From Cyclobacterium plantarum (lineage in GTDB: Bacteria > Bacteroidota > Bacteroidia > Cytophagales > Cyclobacteriaceae): a DNA stretch of 64,000 bases. The notes below the pieces were generated by a model. The model searched no databases, was not told where the DNA came from, and saw nothing but the letters and a program-made list of their open reading frames with translations. The stretch covers positions 372,001 to 436,000 of the forward strand of contig NZ_JAANYN010000004.1 of NCBI RefSeq assembly GCF_011290685.1. The letters run 5' to 3'. The first letter of the stretch is position 1, and each line of letters begins with the position of its first letter. Made by a program: the position numbers and the translations under genes. Below are positions 44,843 through 54,784 of the stretch, in pieces.

Positions 44843-46585
44843 CTAAATCCTTGCCTGGAAGGTATACAAGTCATAGTATCTTCCTTCAGAAGCGATGAGT
44901 TCTTCGTGCCTTCCTCTCTCCACTATTTTACCCTTTTCAATTACCAAAATCTGGTCGGCCTGGCGTATGGTGCTCAACCTGTGGGCTATAACGAAGGTAG
45001 TTCTCCCTCTCATCAAACGTTTAAGACTGGTTTGTATGTAGTTTTCGCTTTCAGCATCCAAATTACTCGTCGCCTCATCCAATATTAAAATCCGGGGATC
45101 TGCCAATATGGCACGGGCTATGGCCAGACGCTGTCGTTGTCCTCCGGAAAGTTTGATGCCTCTTTCACCGATGACGGTTTCCAGCCCCTTTTCAAACTGA
45201 TCTGTAAATTGATTCACATAGGCAGATTCCACGGCTTCCTGCAATGCCGCCTCACTGGCATCGGGTCGGGGAAAAAGGATGTTTTCCCGGATGGTTCCTT
45301 CAAAAAGAAAATCATCCTGCAGTACTACACCCAACTGGCTCCTGTAAGAATTCAGATCAACCTGGCTGAGATCTTGCCCATCGATGGTAACCAGTCCGGC
45401 CGTTGGATTCAAAAAGGAGGCGACCATACCGGAAATGGTGGTTTTTCCTGAACCGGAACTCCCTACCAATGCGGTAACGGATCCCGGCCTGGCTTCAAAG
45501 TCAATGCCCTTGATGACTTCATTGCCGGCTTCGTATCCAAAATGAACGTTCTGGAAAACCACCGATCCTTCAATTTCCGGCAATCGGATATTTCTTTTTG
45601 CAGGATCGGCTTCAACTGGTAAGTTCATGAGTTCCTCTGTGCGATCCAATCCTGCAAAAGCCTCTGTTAACTGGCTGCCTATATTACTCATTTGAAGGAT
45701 AGGAGCGATCATAAAACCCAATAGCAGCGTGAAGGCCAGAAAATCTCCAAAGGTCAATTGTTCTTCCATGATCATGTAGCCGCCAATACCCATGATGCCG
45801 GCAGATGCCAGTCCCAGTAAAAAGGTAGCTGCGCTGGTAACAAAACTTGTTGCGGTGAGGCTGCTTTTTACATTCAGAAAAAGCCGGTGAACTCCCGCCT
45901 CGAAAATCCTGGTTTCCTGTTTTTCTGCATTAAAGCCCTTGATAACGCGAATACCACCCAGGGTTTCGGTAAGCCTTCCGGTAACTTCTGCATTGATTTT
46001 ACCCCTTTCGCGAAAAATAGGCCTGATTCTACTAAAAGCTTTCAAAGATATAAAACCGAATATAGCCACTGGTACCAAAACGTATAGCGTCATGGTGGGG
46101 CTGATATAAATCAAAAGTACCAGGCTTATGATCGAGGTCAAAACACCACCTACCATTTGTGCCAGGCCTGTTCCCACCAGGTTTCTAACCCCTTCCACAT
46201 CCGTCATTACCCTGGAAACCAGTTCACCTGTTTTTGCATTGTCAAAAAAACGGATAGGCAAACGAATAATATGGGCCTGTACCTGTGACCTGAGTTTGGC
46301 AATGAGGTTCTGTGCCTCCACACTTAATATCTGGGTAAGGGCATAGGACGTAACTGCCTGTAGTGTTACGGCTACGCCGACTGCCAGAAGCAACCATTTC
46401 AGTAAATCAAAATCATTGGAAGGAATGACTTCATCCACCAGGTATTTGCTTGCATAAGGAAGGACCAGGCCAGAAAGTCTGCTGATAATGATCAAAACAA
46501 GACCAATAAATACATACTTTCTTCTGGGCCAGATAATGGTTTTGAATACGTTCTTTAAACTGACGTTACCGGTTGTTTTTTTCAT
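44843..46585 (-). CDS. ABC exporter, fused permease and ATPase (MsbA/LmrA-like)
   Basis: 580 residues: a six-helix transmembrane domain (about 20-310) followed by an ATPase domain with Walker A ALVGSSGSGKTT, Q-loop LGVVLQDDFLFEG, signature KLSGGQRQRLAIARA, Walker B ILILDEATSNLD and H-loop VIAHRLST. Such half-transporters act as homodimers, exporting lipids or drugs across the inner membrane. The gene is alone, so the substrate is open. Confidence 0.93.
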   Translation of the reverse strand: MKKTTGNVSLKNVFKTIIWPRRKYVFIGLVLIIISRLSGLVLPYASKYLVDEVIPSNDFDLLKWLLLAVGVAVTLQAVTSYALTQILSVEAQNLIAKLRSQVQAHIIRLPIRFFDNAKTGELVSRVMTDVEGVRNLVGTGLAQMVGGVLTSIISLVLLIYISPTMTLYVLVPVAIFGFISLKAFSRIRPIFRERGKINAEVTGRLTETLGGIRVIKGFNAEKQETRIFEAGVHRLFLNVKSSLTATSFVTSAATFLLGLASAGIMGIGGYMIMEEQLTFGDFLAFTLLLGFMIAPILQMSNIGSQLTEAFAGLDRTEELMNLPVEADPAKRNIRLPEIEGSVVFQNVHFGYEAGNEVIKGIDFEARPGSVTALVGSSGSGKTTISGMVASFLNPTAGLVTIDGQDLSQVDLNSYRSQLGVVLQDDFLFEGTIRENILFPRPDASEAALQEAVESAYVNQFTDQFEKGLETVIGERGIKLSGGQRQRLAIARAILADPRILILDEATSNLDAESENYIQTSLKRLMRGRTTFVIAHRLSTIRQADQILVIEKGKIVERGRHEELIASEGRYYDLYTFQARI

Positions 46586-46755
46586 TAATAGGGAGTTTAA
46601 CAGGGATCGAATTTAACAATATATTGGTTACAGTCAGCACTTATGTTCATTTTGCTGGCGCCCATTTTGTATAAATCCATTTTAAAATCTTTAAGAGGCC
46701 GCCATTGACAACAATTGCGAGAATATAGGTAAGGGAATTGGGTTTAGAAATGTCT

Positions 46756-46767
46756 AGGTAATTACCT
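46756..46767. promoter_or_regulatory. 12-base perfect palindrome
   Basis: AGGTAATTACCT is self-complementary. It lies about 170 bases upstream of the ABC exporter start and 42 bases before the topoisomerase remnant. It may be an operator half-site pair or chance; no regulator gene is nearby. Confidence 0.25.
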
Positions 46768-46808
46768 GAAAAAAGCAGCGCACTTTATTGGGTATGGAAT
46801 TAGTTAAA

Positions 46809-47248
46809 ATGGATTATAAAGTTGAGCATATCGACGAAGATTCCCATTGTCTACAGCGAAAGAAAAAGGGCAAGGGATATAGTTATTAGACGGTAATGAT
46901 GAAAAAATTACCAACACAAAGCAAATCAGGCGGATCAAAAGCCGTGTCATTCCCCCCCATGTGGACAGAGTTATGCATATGTAAATATCAGGACGGGCAT
47001 ATCCAGGCCACCGGGAGGGATCTTAAGGGGAGAAATCAATACATTTACCATTCAGAATGGGAACGGCAAAGGCAGGAAGAAAAATTTGCACGTATGCAGG
47101 AATTTGCAGGGGCTATTAAGTGCATCCTATACTTTTGCAAAAAATTGAAGCAAAAGAAATTCCACTAAAAAATCCTATCAAAAAGAGTAAATCTCCTTTT
47201 GTGCTGACAGCCGGCGAAAAGTTGCTAATGAAATTATTGGAAAACTAA
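46809..47248 (+). pseudogene. Decayed DNA topoisomerase IB fragment
   Basis: Three pieces align in order with bacterial type IB topoisomerases. First, from ATG 46809, a piece ending RKKKGKGYSY then an in-frame TAG at 46887. Then in the same frame SFPPMWTELCICKYQDGHIQ, ATGRDLKGRNQYIYH and EKFARMQEFAGAI, equivalent to the PPAWTDVWIC and GHIQATGRDARGRKQY blocks. After a frameshift near 47130 the frame continues LQKIEAKEIP ... GEKLLMKLLEN to TAA at 47248. The catalytic Tyr half is absent. The gene is thus broken by a stop, a frameshift and a 3' deletion. Confidence 0.82.
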
Positions 47249-47519
47249 TTCAGTAATTGGATCAAATAGGGGATAAGAAACGCATGTTTGCTGGTATAAA
47301 AAGTTATTTTTTAAATATAAAATTAAAATTTGGCAGGGTGTTTGTCAATTTTTTATGACATTCCAATTTCATTTTCCTGCCATTCCAATGGACTAGGGAA
47401 AATGGTTTCAGTATGTTTGTTTTACCTGCCGAAAAAAGCGTCTGGATTTCCATAACAGTGTTTAAAAGGCATTTTTTTTTAACTCCACCATGTTTTAATA
47501 AACTTAAACCAAAGTTCTG

Positions 47520-49649
47520 ATGAAAAACCCTAAAAACCAGCACAATCCAAAACTTAAAGATTTGGAGAAAAATACGTTAAAAAATGATAAGGAGGCCATG
47601 ACCACTGATCAGGGTCTTAAAATCAATGATGATCAAAATAGCCTTAAGGCTGGAGATAGAGGATCTTCTCTTCTTGAAGATTTTATTTTAAGAGAAAAAA
47701 TCACCCATTTTGATCATGAACGAATTCCTGAACGAATTGTACATGCCAGAGGGTCCGGTGCCCACGGAGTATTTAAACTGCATACTTCACTGGATAAATA
47801 TACGAAGGCAAAGATATTTACCGAGGTGGGTAAGGAGACGCCGGTCTTCACCCGATTTTCCACGGTAGCAGGATCGAAAGGCAGTACTGATCTGGCCAGA
47901 GATGTACGGGGATTTGCTGTGAAATTTTACACCGAAGAGGGAACCTATGATCTGGTGGGGAATAATATGCCCGTTTTTTTTATACAGGATGCCATGAAAT
48001 TCCCCGATCTGGTGCATGCCGTCAAGCCGGAACCTCATAACGAAGTGCCGCAAGCTGCCTCAGCACACGATACTTTTTGGGATTTTATTTCATTGATGCC
48101 AGAGTCCCTTCATATGATCATGTGGGCCATGAGTGACCGTGCCATTCCGCGAAGTTTGCGGATGATGGAGGGCTTTGGAGTCCATACCTTCAGGTTTATC
48201 AACGATAATAATGAGTCTACTTTCGTCAAGTTTCACTGGAAACCAAAGTTAGGGATGCACTCGGTGGTATGGGATGAAGCCCAAAAAATATCAGGAAAGG
48301 ATAGTGATTTTCACAAAAAAGACCTTTGGAATGCCATCGAGGAAGGTGATTTTCCGGAGTGGGACCTTGGAGTACAGCTGATACCTGAGGAGGATGAACA
48401 TAAATTTGACTTTGACCTGCTGGATGCGACAAAATTGGTTCCTGAGTCTGAGGTGCCAGTACAGCTAGTGGGCACCATGACCCTGAACCGTAACCCGTCA
48501 AACTTTTTTGCCGAAACCGAGCAGGTTGCATTTCATCCGGGACACCTTGTTCCGGGAATTGATTTCACCAATGACCCTTTATTACAGGGCAGGTTGTTCA
48601 GTTATACCGATACCCAACTCAGCCGACTTGGAAGCCCAAATTTCCACGAGATTCCGATCAACAGATCCATCAATCCTGTCAGAAATAACCAAAGGGATGG
48701 CCACATGCGGCAGCAAATCAACGAAGGAGCGTCCAGTTATCATCCGAATTCCATTGCAGATGGATGTCCATTCCAGGCGATGATGAAGGATGGTGGATTT
48801 CACAGTCATGAGGAGCGCATAGACGGACACAAGGTACGTACCCGAAGCAGGTCATTTATGGACCACTTTAGTCAGGCAAAACTTTTCTTTAACAGCCAGA
48901 CCAAAACCGAGCAGCAGCACATTATCAATGCACTGCAATTTGAGCTATCGAAAGTTTCCAGGCCTCATATCAGAGAAAATATGGTGAATCAATTGACCAA
49001 TATAAACATGGATATGGCCAAATCGGTAGCCCAGGCTCTTGGCGTACCTGTCCCAAAGAAACCTGCTGAGCCCCTTAATGAAGGAAAACCGGCTGATGCT
49101 GACAAAGGCCATTATACTCCTATTGTGAAGGAGCCACAAACACAATCGGATGATGCGCTAAGCATTATTAAAAACCTTAAGAATGCGACAAAAACAAGGA
49201 AGATAGCGTTTTTGACACTGGGAAAACACGACGGCAAGCAATTGGGTGACTTGAACCAAAAACTGAAAAAAGCCGGAGCAAAGTTACAGGTTGTTTCTAC
49301 CGGGCTCGGAACGCTCAAGTCCGATTCGGGAGAAGAGGTTGAAATTGCAGCCACCTTGTTTAACTCGGATGCGGTACTTTTTGATGCGCTGGTAATAGCC
49401 GGAGGAGATAAAAATGGAACTGCATTGTTGTCTAAAGGAAAAGCGAAGGAATTTGTCACGGACACCTTTAATCATTGCAAACCAATACTGATCCTCTCGG
49501 ATGCATCGGCATTCATAGATGAACTTGGATTGCCCTGCTGCAAAGGTGCAGCGAAAAGTGCTTCAGAATTATTTATCGATACATCGATTGATGGTTTCCT
49601 GAAGTCGCTTTCCAAACACCGGCATTGGGAAAGAGAAGAGCTGATCTAG
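47520..49649 (+). CDS. katE: Large-subunit catalase HPII (KatE)
   Basis: 709 residues, the length of the large-subunit class. The distal heme His75 lies in ERIVHARGSGAHG; NNMPVFFIQDAMKFPDLVHA and the proximal Tyr motif RLFSYTDTQLSRLG are present. From about 555 a flavodoxin/DJ-1-like C-terminal domain follows (KIAFLTLGKHDGKQLGDL ... DALVIAGGDKNGTALLS). It breaks down hydrogen peroxide in the cytosol. The gene is monocistronic, ending in a clear terminator. The 271 bases upstream hold no other gene. Confidence 0.96.
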   Translation: MKNPKNQHNPKLKDLEKNTLKNDKEAMTTDQGLKINDDQNSLKAGDRGSSLLEDFILREKITHFDHERIPERIVHARGSGAHGVFKLHTSLDKYTKAKIFTEVGKETPVFTRFSTVAGSKGSTDLARDVRGFAVKFYTEEGTYDLVGNNMPVFFIQDAMKFPDLVHAVKPEPHNEVPQAASAHDTFWDFISLMPESLHMIMWAMSDRAIPRSLRMMEGFGVHTFRFINDNNESTFVKFHWKPKLGMHSVVWDEAQKISGKDSDFHKKDLWNAIEEGDFPEWDLGVQLIPEEDEHKFDFDLLDATKLVPESEVPVQLVGTMTLNRNPSNFFAETEQVAFHPGHLVPGIDFTNDPLLQGRLFSYTDTQLSRLGSPNFHEIPINRSINPVRNNQRDGHMRQQINEGASSYHPNSIADGCPFQAMMKDGGFHSHEERIDGHKVRTRSRSFMDHFSQAKLFFNSQTKTEQQHIINALQFELSKVSRPHIRENMVNQLTNINMDMAKSVAQALGVPVPKKPAEPLNEGKPADADKGHYTPIVKEPQTQSDDALSIIKNLKNATKTRKIAFLTLGKHDGKQLGDLNQKLKKAGAKLQVVSTGLGTLKSDSGEEVEIAATLFNSDAVLFDALVIAGGDKNGTALLSKGKAKEFVTDTFNHCKPILILSDASAFIDELGLPCCKGAAKSASELFIDTSIDGFLKSLSKHRHWEREELI

Positions 49650-49658
49650 GATAAATTG

Positions 49659-49688
49659 AACCGTGGTTTTATTCACGGTTTTTTTTAT
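49659..49688 (+). terminator. Rho-independent terminator after katE
   Basis: AACCGTG (49659-49665), 8-base loop, CACGGTT (49674-49680) then a run of T. The stem is a perfect 7 bp and starts 9 bases after the katE stop codon. Confidence 0.88.
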
Positions 49689-49723
49689 ATTCACTACCTA
49701 AAAAAATCTTAAAAAATCAAAAA

Positions 49724-51244
49724 ATGAACCATATTGCCATTATCGGAGGGGGGGCGTGCGGGGTAGCAGTATTTGTGGATCTTTTTCACCAAATAGGCCT
49801 ATCCGGCAAACCGCAAGCTTTTTCTATTCATTGGTATGAAGAAGATGAGCAATTTGGAAAAGGATTGGCATTCGGTACCGACCAGCCTGGGCATATATTG
49901 AATACACAGGCAGACCTAATGGGGATATTTCCTGAGGAGCCGGATCATTTTGCCAAATGGCTGGATGAAAATGGAGGAAAGTCAAACAAGGCTGTTAAAG
50001 GTGGAGGAAAACTGGAAGACAGCTATACCTCCCGAAATTTTTATGGGAATTACCTGCGTGAACAGATGCAAGTGTACCTTCGGCATGCCCAAAATTTAGG
50101 ATTGTCTGTAGTGCAGTATAAGCAGCGGGCAGAAAAAATTGACTTTGAAGCAGGTAAGTACAGGATTACAACCAATGAAGGAATAATGGCCCACTTGGCA
50201 GATAAGGTAATACTGGCAGTAGGCACGCCAAAACCGAATAAATTCAGTGAGCTTAGATCCAATAAGAATTATATAGATTTCCCCTGGCCATCTAATAGGA
50301 TTTTAAAAAAATACAGGGAGCACCGGAATATTGGGATCCTGGGTAGCAGTCTGAGTGCCATAGATACGGTGATTACGCTACTAGATAACGATTATGCCGG
50401 ACAGATTTACCTTTTTTCTCCGGATGGCCTGATGCCAAAAGTACAACCAGTAGAAAATAAAAATGTAGAAAGAAAATTCCTCACATTATCAAATCTCAAT
50501 CGCTGGAAAAGAGAAAGGATGCAGCCCATCCCCGTTAAGCTCCTGTTTCGTTGGTTTTTACAGGAATTGGAAGTAATAACCGGAAATCCTGTACGAGCAA
50601 AATCTCTAAACAGGGTAGGATTACCAGCAGATCAGTTATTGGACAAGGATATTGAATGGGCTGAGAAACGAGGGGATCCCGTGGTTAATTTGGCATATTC
50701 GCTCAGGCATGAAGCTTCTGCCCTTTGGGATGCTTTATCAGTGGAAGAAAAAATCAAATTTAAAAAGTGGCTGGGACCCCATTGGGCAATCAATCGACAC
50801 GGAATGCCACTTCATAATGCTTACAAATTAAAAAGAGCCTTTGATATGGGTAAGTTGAAGGTTATTCCTTTTTTTGAAAACCTGGAAGAGGATAGGGGAG
50901 AAGGGGCCAATTTTATAATGAAAACGGTCAGTGGAGCAAGTTATGAAGTAGGATTATTAATCAATGCCACTGGTAGTCCCGGGGCATTGGATCAAATGGG
51001 TAATGCCCTCATCACCTATTTATTGGAAAAAAAATTGATAAGAAGTCATCCGGTGGGGGGTGCTGTGGTCAATCCCAGGACCATGCAATTATTTTCTCCC
51101 GCCGGAGGCAATGGTATCTTTGCGGTTGGCCATTTGGTTAATGGGATGCTGATGGACGTTAATGCCGTTTGGTTTAATGTGAAAACCGTAAGAAACCTGA
51201 CTCAGGAAATATTATTTAGAATTTTGGATGGAAATAACGATTGA
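49724..51244 (+). CDS. FAD/NAD(P)-binding protein (NAD_binding_9 family)
   Basis: 506 residues. HIAIIGGGACGVAVFVDL is the N-terminal FAD motif, followed by FGKGLAFGTDQPGHILNTQ and the block DLMGIFPEEPDHFAKWL, characteristic of the FAD-NAD(P)-binding proteins of PF13454. A second Rossmann motif is NIGILGSSLSAIDTV (about 205). Biochemical role unknown; cytosolic. It overlaps the downstream transporter gene by 17 bases, suggesting coupled expression. Confidence 0.82.
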   Translation: MNHIAIIGGGACGVAVFVDLFHQIGLSGKPQAFSIHWYEEDEQFGKGLAFGTDQPGHILNTQADLMGIFPEEPDHFAKWLDENGGKSNKAVKGGGKLEDSYTSRNFYGNYLREQMQVYLRHAQNLGLSVVQYKQRAEKIDFEAGKYRITTNEGIMAHLADKVILAVGTPKPNKFSELRSNKNYIDFPWPSNRILKKYREHRNIGILGSSLSAIDTVITLLDNDYAGQIYLFSPDGLMPKVQPVENKNVERKFLTLSNLNRWKRERMQPIPVKLLFRWFLQELEVITGNPVRAKSLNRVGLPADQLLDKDIEWAEKRGDPVVNLAYSLRHEASALWDALSVEEKIKFKKWLGPHWAINRHGMPLHNAYKLKRAFDMGKLKVIPFFENLEEDRGEGANFIMKTVSGASYEVGLLINATGSPGALDQMGNALITYLLEKKLIRSHPVGGAVVNPRTMQLFSPAGGNGIFAVGHLVNGMLMDVNAVWFNVKTVRNLTQEILFRILDGNND

Positions 51245-52139
51245 GCTTTACAAATCCTTGTTTCCTTTCCTGCTATGCCTGCTGATCGGCTATTTGGGAA
51301 TAAAGAAATTGGACATCAATAAGAATTGGCTTACGTATCCACTGGTCTATTTTTTCATGCCCTTTCTGGTGATTTATCACATTTTGAGTGCAGATGCAGA
51401 AATATTGGTTTTTCTTTCTGTCATTTCCTTTACGATGGCCTCTCTGATGGTTATTCCTGCTATTCTTACCTACCGCAAACTTGGTAAAAATGAATACCTG
51501 ATCAAAAGTTCTTTCTCATTTTTTAATGTGGCCTTTTTCGGTATTCCTACCTTCGCCGCAATCTATGGTCCGGAAAGCATAAGCAGCCTGATCTGCATTT
51601 ACGTGGGCACGGCTTTATTTGGAGACCTGATTGGATTCTATCAGGTAGCCAGACCAAAATTTGGAAGGGCTGAAGCTTTTTTCAAAGTTTTAAAAACACC
51701 CTTTATCTATGCATTTGCTTTGGCCATTGGCTTAAAAGTGTTTGGTGCTTCAAATCCCGACTATTTGGATTTCCCGGCAGATGTGACTGGAAACCTGGTC
51801 TCAGCTGCCGGTATGCTGATCATAGGGTTTAATTTGAAAGAAGTATCCATAAAATCATTTCAATGGAAAACCATATCCTGGATCCTGGGAATCCGAATGA
51901 TCAGTGCAATAGTTATTATTGCGGTCCTGTTAGGGTTAGAATATTTTTGTTTTGATGTTCTGGAAAGCAAAGACCGTCAAATGCTGGGCATGGTATCATT
52001 ATTTCCGATTGCAGCCAATGTGACGGTCTTTGCAAGTTTATTTCAACACAATGAAAGAGCATCTGCTCTATTGATACTATTTTCCATGGTCCTTTCCCTC
52101 ATTGCCATCCCCATCTTCGCTGCTTTGTTAATAGCCTGA
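51228..52139 (+). CDS. AEC-family transporter (auxin efflux carrier-like)
   Basis: 303 residues with about ten membrane helices and the pattern of the AEC family: two five-helix halves, SFSFFNVAFFGIPTFAAIYG in the first and VSLFPIAANVTVFASLFQHN in the second. Bacterial members move malate, other organic acids or amino acids. It overlaps the flavoprotein gene upstream, so the two may handle the same metabolite. Its end overlaps the convergent gamma-glutamyltransferase gene by 12 bases. Confidence 0.83.
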   Translation: MEITIELYKSLFPFLLCLLIGYLGIKKLDINKNWLTYPLVYFFMPFLVIYHILSADAEILVFLSVISFTMASLMVIPAILTYRKLGKNEYLIKSSFSFFNVAFFGIPTFAAIYGPESISSLICIYVGTALFGDLIGFYQVARPKFGRAEAFFKVLKTPFIYAFALAIGLKVFGASNPDYLDFPADVTGNLVSAAGMLIIGFNLKEVSIKSFQWKTISWILGIRMISAIVIIAVLLGLEYFCFDVLESKDRQMLGMVSLFPIAANVTVFASLFQHNERASALLILFSMVLSLIAIPIFAALLIA

Positions 52140-53825
52140 AGCAGCATCCATGCCCCTGGGATCCGCGCCACCTTCCATAATTCCGTCCTCCAACACCAAT
52201 ATGGCATCTACCCTTCCAATGCCATTTCTTTCACTCAGTTCGTGTCCCTTATTGCGAAGGCTTTCCAGAATATTTTCCCTTTCAAAATCCTTTTCAAAAC
52301 TGATTTGATCAGGTTTCCACTGACTGTGAAACCGTTTTTCATTGATGGCTTCCTGCATACCCATCCCAAATTCAATAACATTCACAACCACCTGAAAGAC
52401 CGAAGTGGGAATGGTGGATCCTCCAGGAGTACCTACCACCATAAATAATTCATTGTTTTTTTCGATGATAGTGGGTGTCATGGAGCTTAACATTCTCTTT
52501 TCCGGTTCAATTTTATTGGCCTCACCACCCAAAACACCAAACATATTTGGGAATCCTGGTTTGATGGAAAAATCATCCATCTCATTGTTGAGTAGAAAAC
52601 CGGCGCCATCTACCATGACTTTGGATCCCATTCCACCATTGAGCGTTGTGGTGCAGGAAACCGCATTGCCTTCTTTGTCCACAATGGAAAAATGAGTGGT
52701 TTCCTCACTCATGGATAATATTTTGCCCTCCATGATCAGGTCCGAAGGCGTAGCTTTTTGAGGATCAAAATTACTAAACCTTTGCGAAAGGTAGCTGTCA
52801 TCCAAAAGTTCATCCACAGGTACGGGATAGAAATCCGAATCGGCCATAAAAGCCGCCCTATCCGCAAAAATTCTTCTTTCCATTTCAGTCTTCAAATGCA
52901 GGTATTCAGCATAGGATTCACCCTGATTGGAAACCTGATCGTTTTCCATGATTCCCAGCATTTGCAATATAATCAAACCGCCACTGCTGGGAGGTCCCAT
53001 GGTAATAATATTAAAATCTTTATAACTTCCCGTCAATGGCTCCCTCCAGGTACTTTCATATTTTTCCAGATCTTCCAGACTGATGATTCCACCGCCTCTT
53101 TCCATTTCAGCGATAATGTAATCTGCGACTTCTCCACTGTAAAACCCGGCTCTCCCTTTGTCTCTGATAAGTTTCAGGGTATTGGCCAATTGCACCTGTT
53201 TAAATACATCTCCTGCTTTCCAGGCTTTACCAGTAAATTGAATAGGATCCACGGAGGAATATTTTTTCAAATTTTCTGAAGCTCTTGTAAAATAGGCAGC
53301 TTCATTTTCACTGAGTGCAAACCCTTCTTCAGCCAGCCTGATGGCAGGGTTGATCAATTTAGCCCATTCCATTGAGCCCAATTTTTCATGTGCTTTCACC
53401 ATTCCATCTACAGAACCCGGAACACCTGAAGCCAAATGACCATTTTGGCTTTTTTCAGGCAAGGCATCACCATTTTCATCAATATACATGTCCCTGCTGG
53501 CGGCCAAAGGAGCTTTTTCCCTGTAATCCAGGGAATGGTATTGCCCCTCGGATTCGCGGATCACCATAAATCCTCCTCCGCCAATGTTTCCTGCCTGTGG
53601 ATAGACTACTGCCAATGCCATTTGAACCGCAATGGCCGCATCGACTGCATTTCCGCCTTCCTGTATGATATCCTTACCTACCTTGGAAGCCAGAGGGTGA
53701 GCAGATACTACAATGGCATTTTCTGCCAAAAGACCAATGGCTTTTTCTTTAGGTTGGCAGGAATATCCTAAGACCAATAGGAAAAGTACAACGCAGCGAT
53801 TTTCTTTACAGAAATAATTTTTCAT
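52128..53825 (-). CDS. ggt: Gamma-glutamyltransferase
   Basis: 565 residues. The N-terminus looks like a lipoprotein signal (LLVLGYSC). Large-subunit motifs EGGNAVDAAIAVQMAL and NIGGGGFMVI are followed by the autoprocessing site at Thr376 in EETTHFSIVD, with downstream NNEMDDFS and PGGSTIPTSVFQ for substrate binding. The enzyme cleaves gamma-glutamyl bonds of glutathione and related amides in the periplasm. Unlike the relative at 39883-41763, all catalytic residues are canonical. Confidence 0.93.
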   Translation of the reverse strand: MKNYFCKENRCVVLFLLVLGYSCQPKEKAIGLLAENAIVVSAHPLASKVGKDIIQEGGNAVDAAIAVQMALAVVYPQAGNIGGGGFMVIRESEGQYHSLDYREKAPLAASRDMYIDENGDALPEKSQNGHLASGVPGSVDGMVKAHEKLGSMEWAKLINPAIRLAEEGFALSENEAAYFTRASENLKKYSSVDPIQFTGKAWKAGDVFKQVQLANTLKLIRDKGRAGFYSGEVADYIIAEMERGGGIISLEDLEKYESTWREPLTGSYKDFNIITMGPPSSGGLIILQMLGIMENDQVSNQGESYAEYLHLKTEMERRIFADRAAFMADSDFYPVPVDELLDDSYLSQRFSNFDPQKATPSDLIMEGKILSMSEETTHFSIVDKEGNAVSCTTTLNGGMGSKVMVDGAGFLLNNEMDDFSIKPGFPNMFGVLGGEANKIEPEKRMLSSMTPTIIEKNNELFMVVGTPGGSTIPTSVFQVVVNVIEFGMGMQEAINEKRFHSQWKPDQISFEKDFERENILESLRNKGHELSERNGIGRVDAILVLEDGIMEGGADPRGMDAASGY

Positions 53826-53987
53826 TTTTATAAGTTAGTGGTTGTGGTTGAACCGCGGGAAAAAGCTTTATCCCACAATGATTTTTTTAAAAGGATATTT
53901 TGGGTGAAAATCAGGCCTAAATTATAAAAATCAAACTAAATATTTTCAAAATAACCTTATTTTCTCACTTAAAATTTGAAAAAGGAT

Positions 53988-54326
53988 TTACTGATTTATT
54001 TTTTTTAAAAAAGAATGGAGGTCTTCCTCCAACTCATGGAGAATTAGCAGCAGCTCATCATAATATATCGGAAATTGACCCCTGATGTCTAATTCGATGG
54101 TTTCTATTAATCCATTAATACCCGAAGCACCCAAAAAGCCAAAAACTGGCTTGGACTTATGAAATTTTTGTTTGATGGCTTCAATTTCACCCAGATCATA
54201 CAAAGGCATTAAATTCTTTAGATCCTGTATGTTTAAATCAATTACCAATTCAATTATTTCATAAATCAGTTCAATGTCCTGATCAAAATAATGATAGATC
54301 ATATCCGGTTTGATCTGTTTATACAT
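53988..54326 (-). CDS. Orphan Hpt-domain protein
   Basis: 112 residues, all-helical. KQKFHKSKPVFGFLGASG (about 53-70) resembles the Hpt phosphotransfer motif HxxKPxxxxLG, with His56 as the likely phospho-acceptor. No histidine kinase or response regulator is adjacent, so the partner must lie elsewhere. Flanked by AT-rich non-coding DNA on both sides (53826-53987 and 54327-54599). Confidence 0.65.
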   Translation of the reverse strand: MYKQIKPDMIYHYFDQDIELIYEIIELVIDLNIQDLKNLMPLYDLGEIEAIKQKFHKSKPVFGFLGASGINGLIETIELDIRGQFPIYYDELLLILHELEEDLHSFLKKINQ

Positions 54327-54599
54327 AAAAGGTGAAGTCTAAACTAACAGGTGATGTTTTGAGAAATTCATTGTTTGATTACTACTGCAATTTAACGCAA
54401 TAATAAGGCCCAAAGGATGTAAATTGAAAATAAATAAAGATTAAATTTACTCATATTTACTAAAAAATGAACAGCTATAGCATAGTAAATTGATAATAAA
54501 GGCGTTGTTAGCCTTTTGTTCGTTCAAAAATATGTTTACAAGAAGGAACTATTTAAAATGACAGTGGTTAATTTTGAGTAAATGTAAGCCGTTCTGAAA

Positions 54600-54746
54600 A
54601 TGAATAGAAATAAGTGGATATTCCTTATTTTTGGCATGCTGTTTTTACTGGCCATGCTTTTGATTGGATTAGATATGTCTTCCAAAACTACCTTTCCAGG
54701 ATCAAAACCTAATTTGAAGGAAAGAATTGAGCAAAACCAGCCTTAG
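54600..54746 (+). CDS. Small single-pass membrane protein (48 residues)
   Basis: ATG at 54600 opens a 48-residue frame: a short basic start (MNRNKW), one hydrophobic helix (IFLIFGMLFLLAMLLIGL), then a polar tail DMSSKTTFPGSKPNLKERIEQ. The charge distribution suggests the tail is outside the cytoplasm. It is too short for routine gene calling. A role as a small subunit or regulator in the membrane is possible, but none is known to me. Confidence 0.6.
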   Translation: MNRNKWIFLIFGMLFLLAMLLIGLDMSSKTTFPGSKPNLKERIEQNQP

Positions 54747-54784
54747 TCCTGCACAGTTTTTGTGTTTCAATGATCTAATTGTCT

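Noticed and set aside
46896-47168. 90-residue small gene
   Set aside because: Its sequence is an internal piece of topoisomerase IB, continued in the same frame upstream across a stop and in another frame downstream. It is called a pseudogene instead.
54327-54599. Possible small RNA in the AT-rich spacer
   Set aside because: No promoter-plus-terminator pair or stable structure could be identified.
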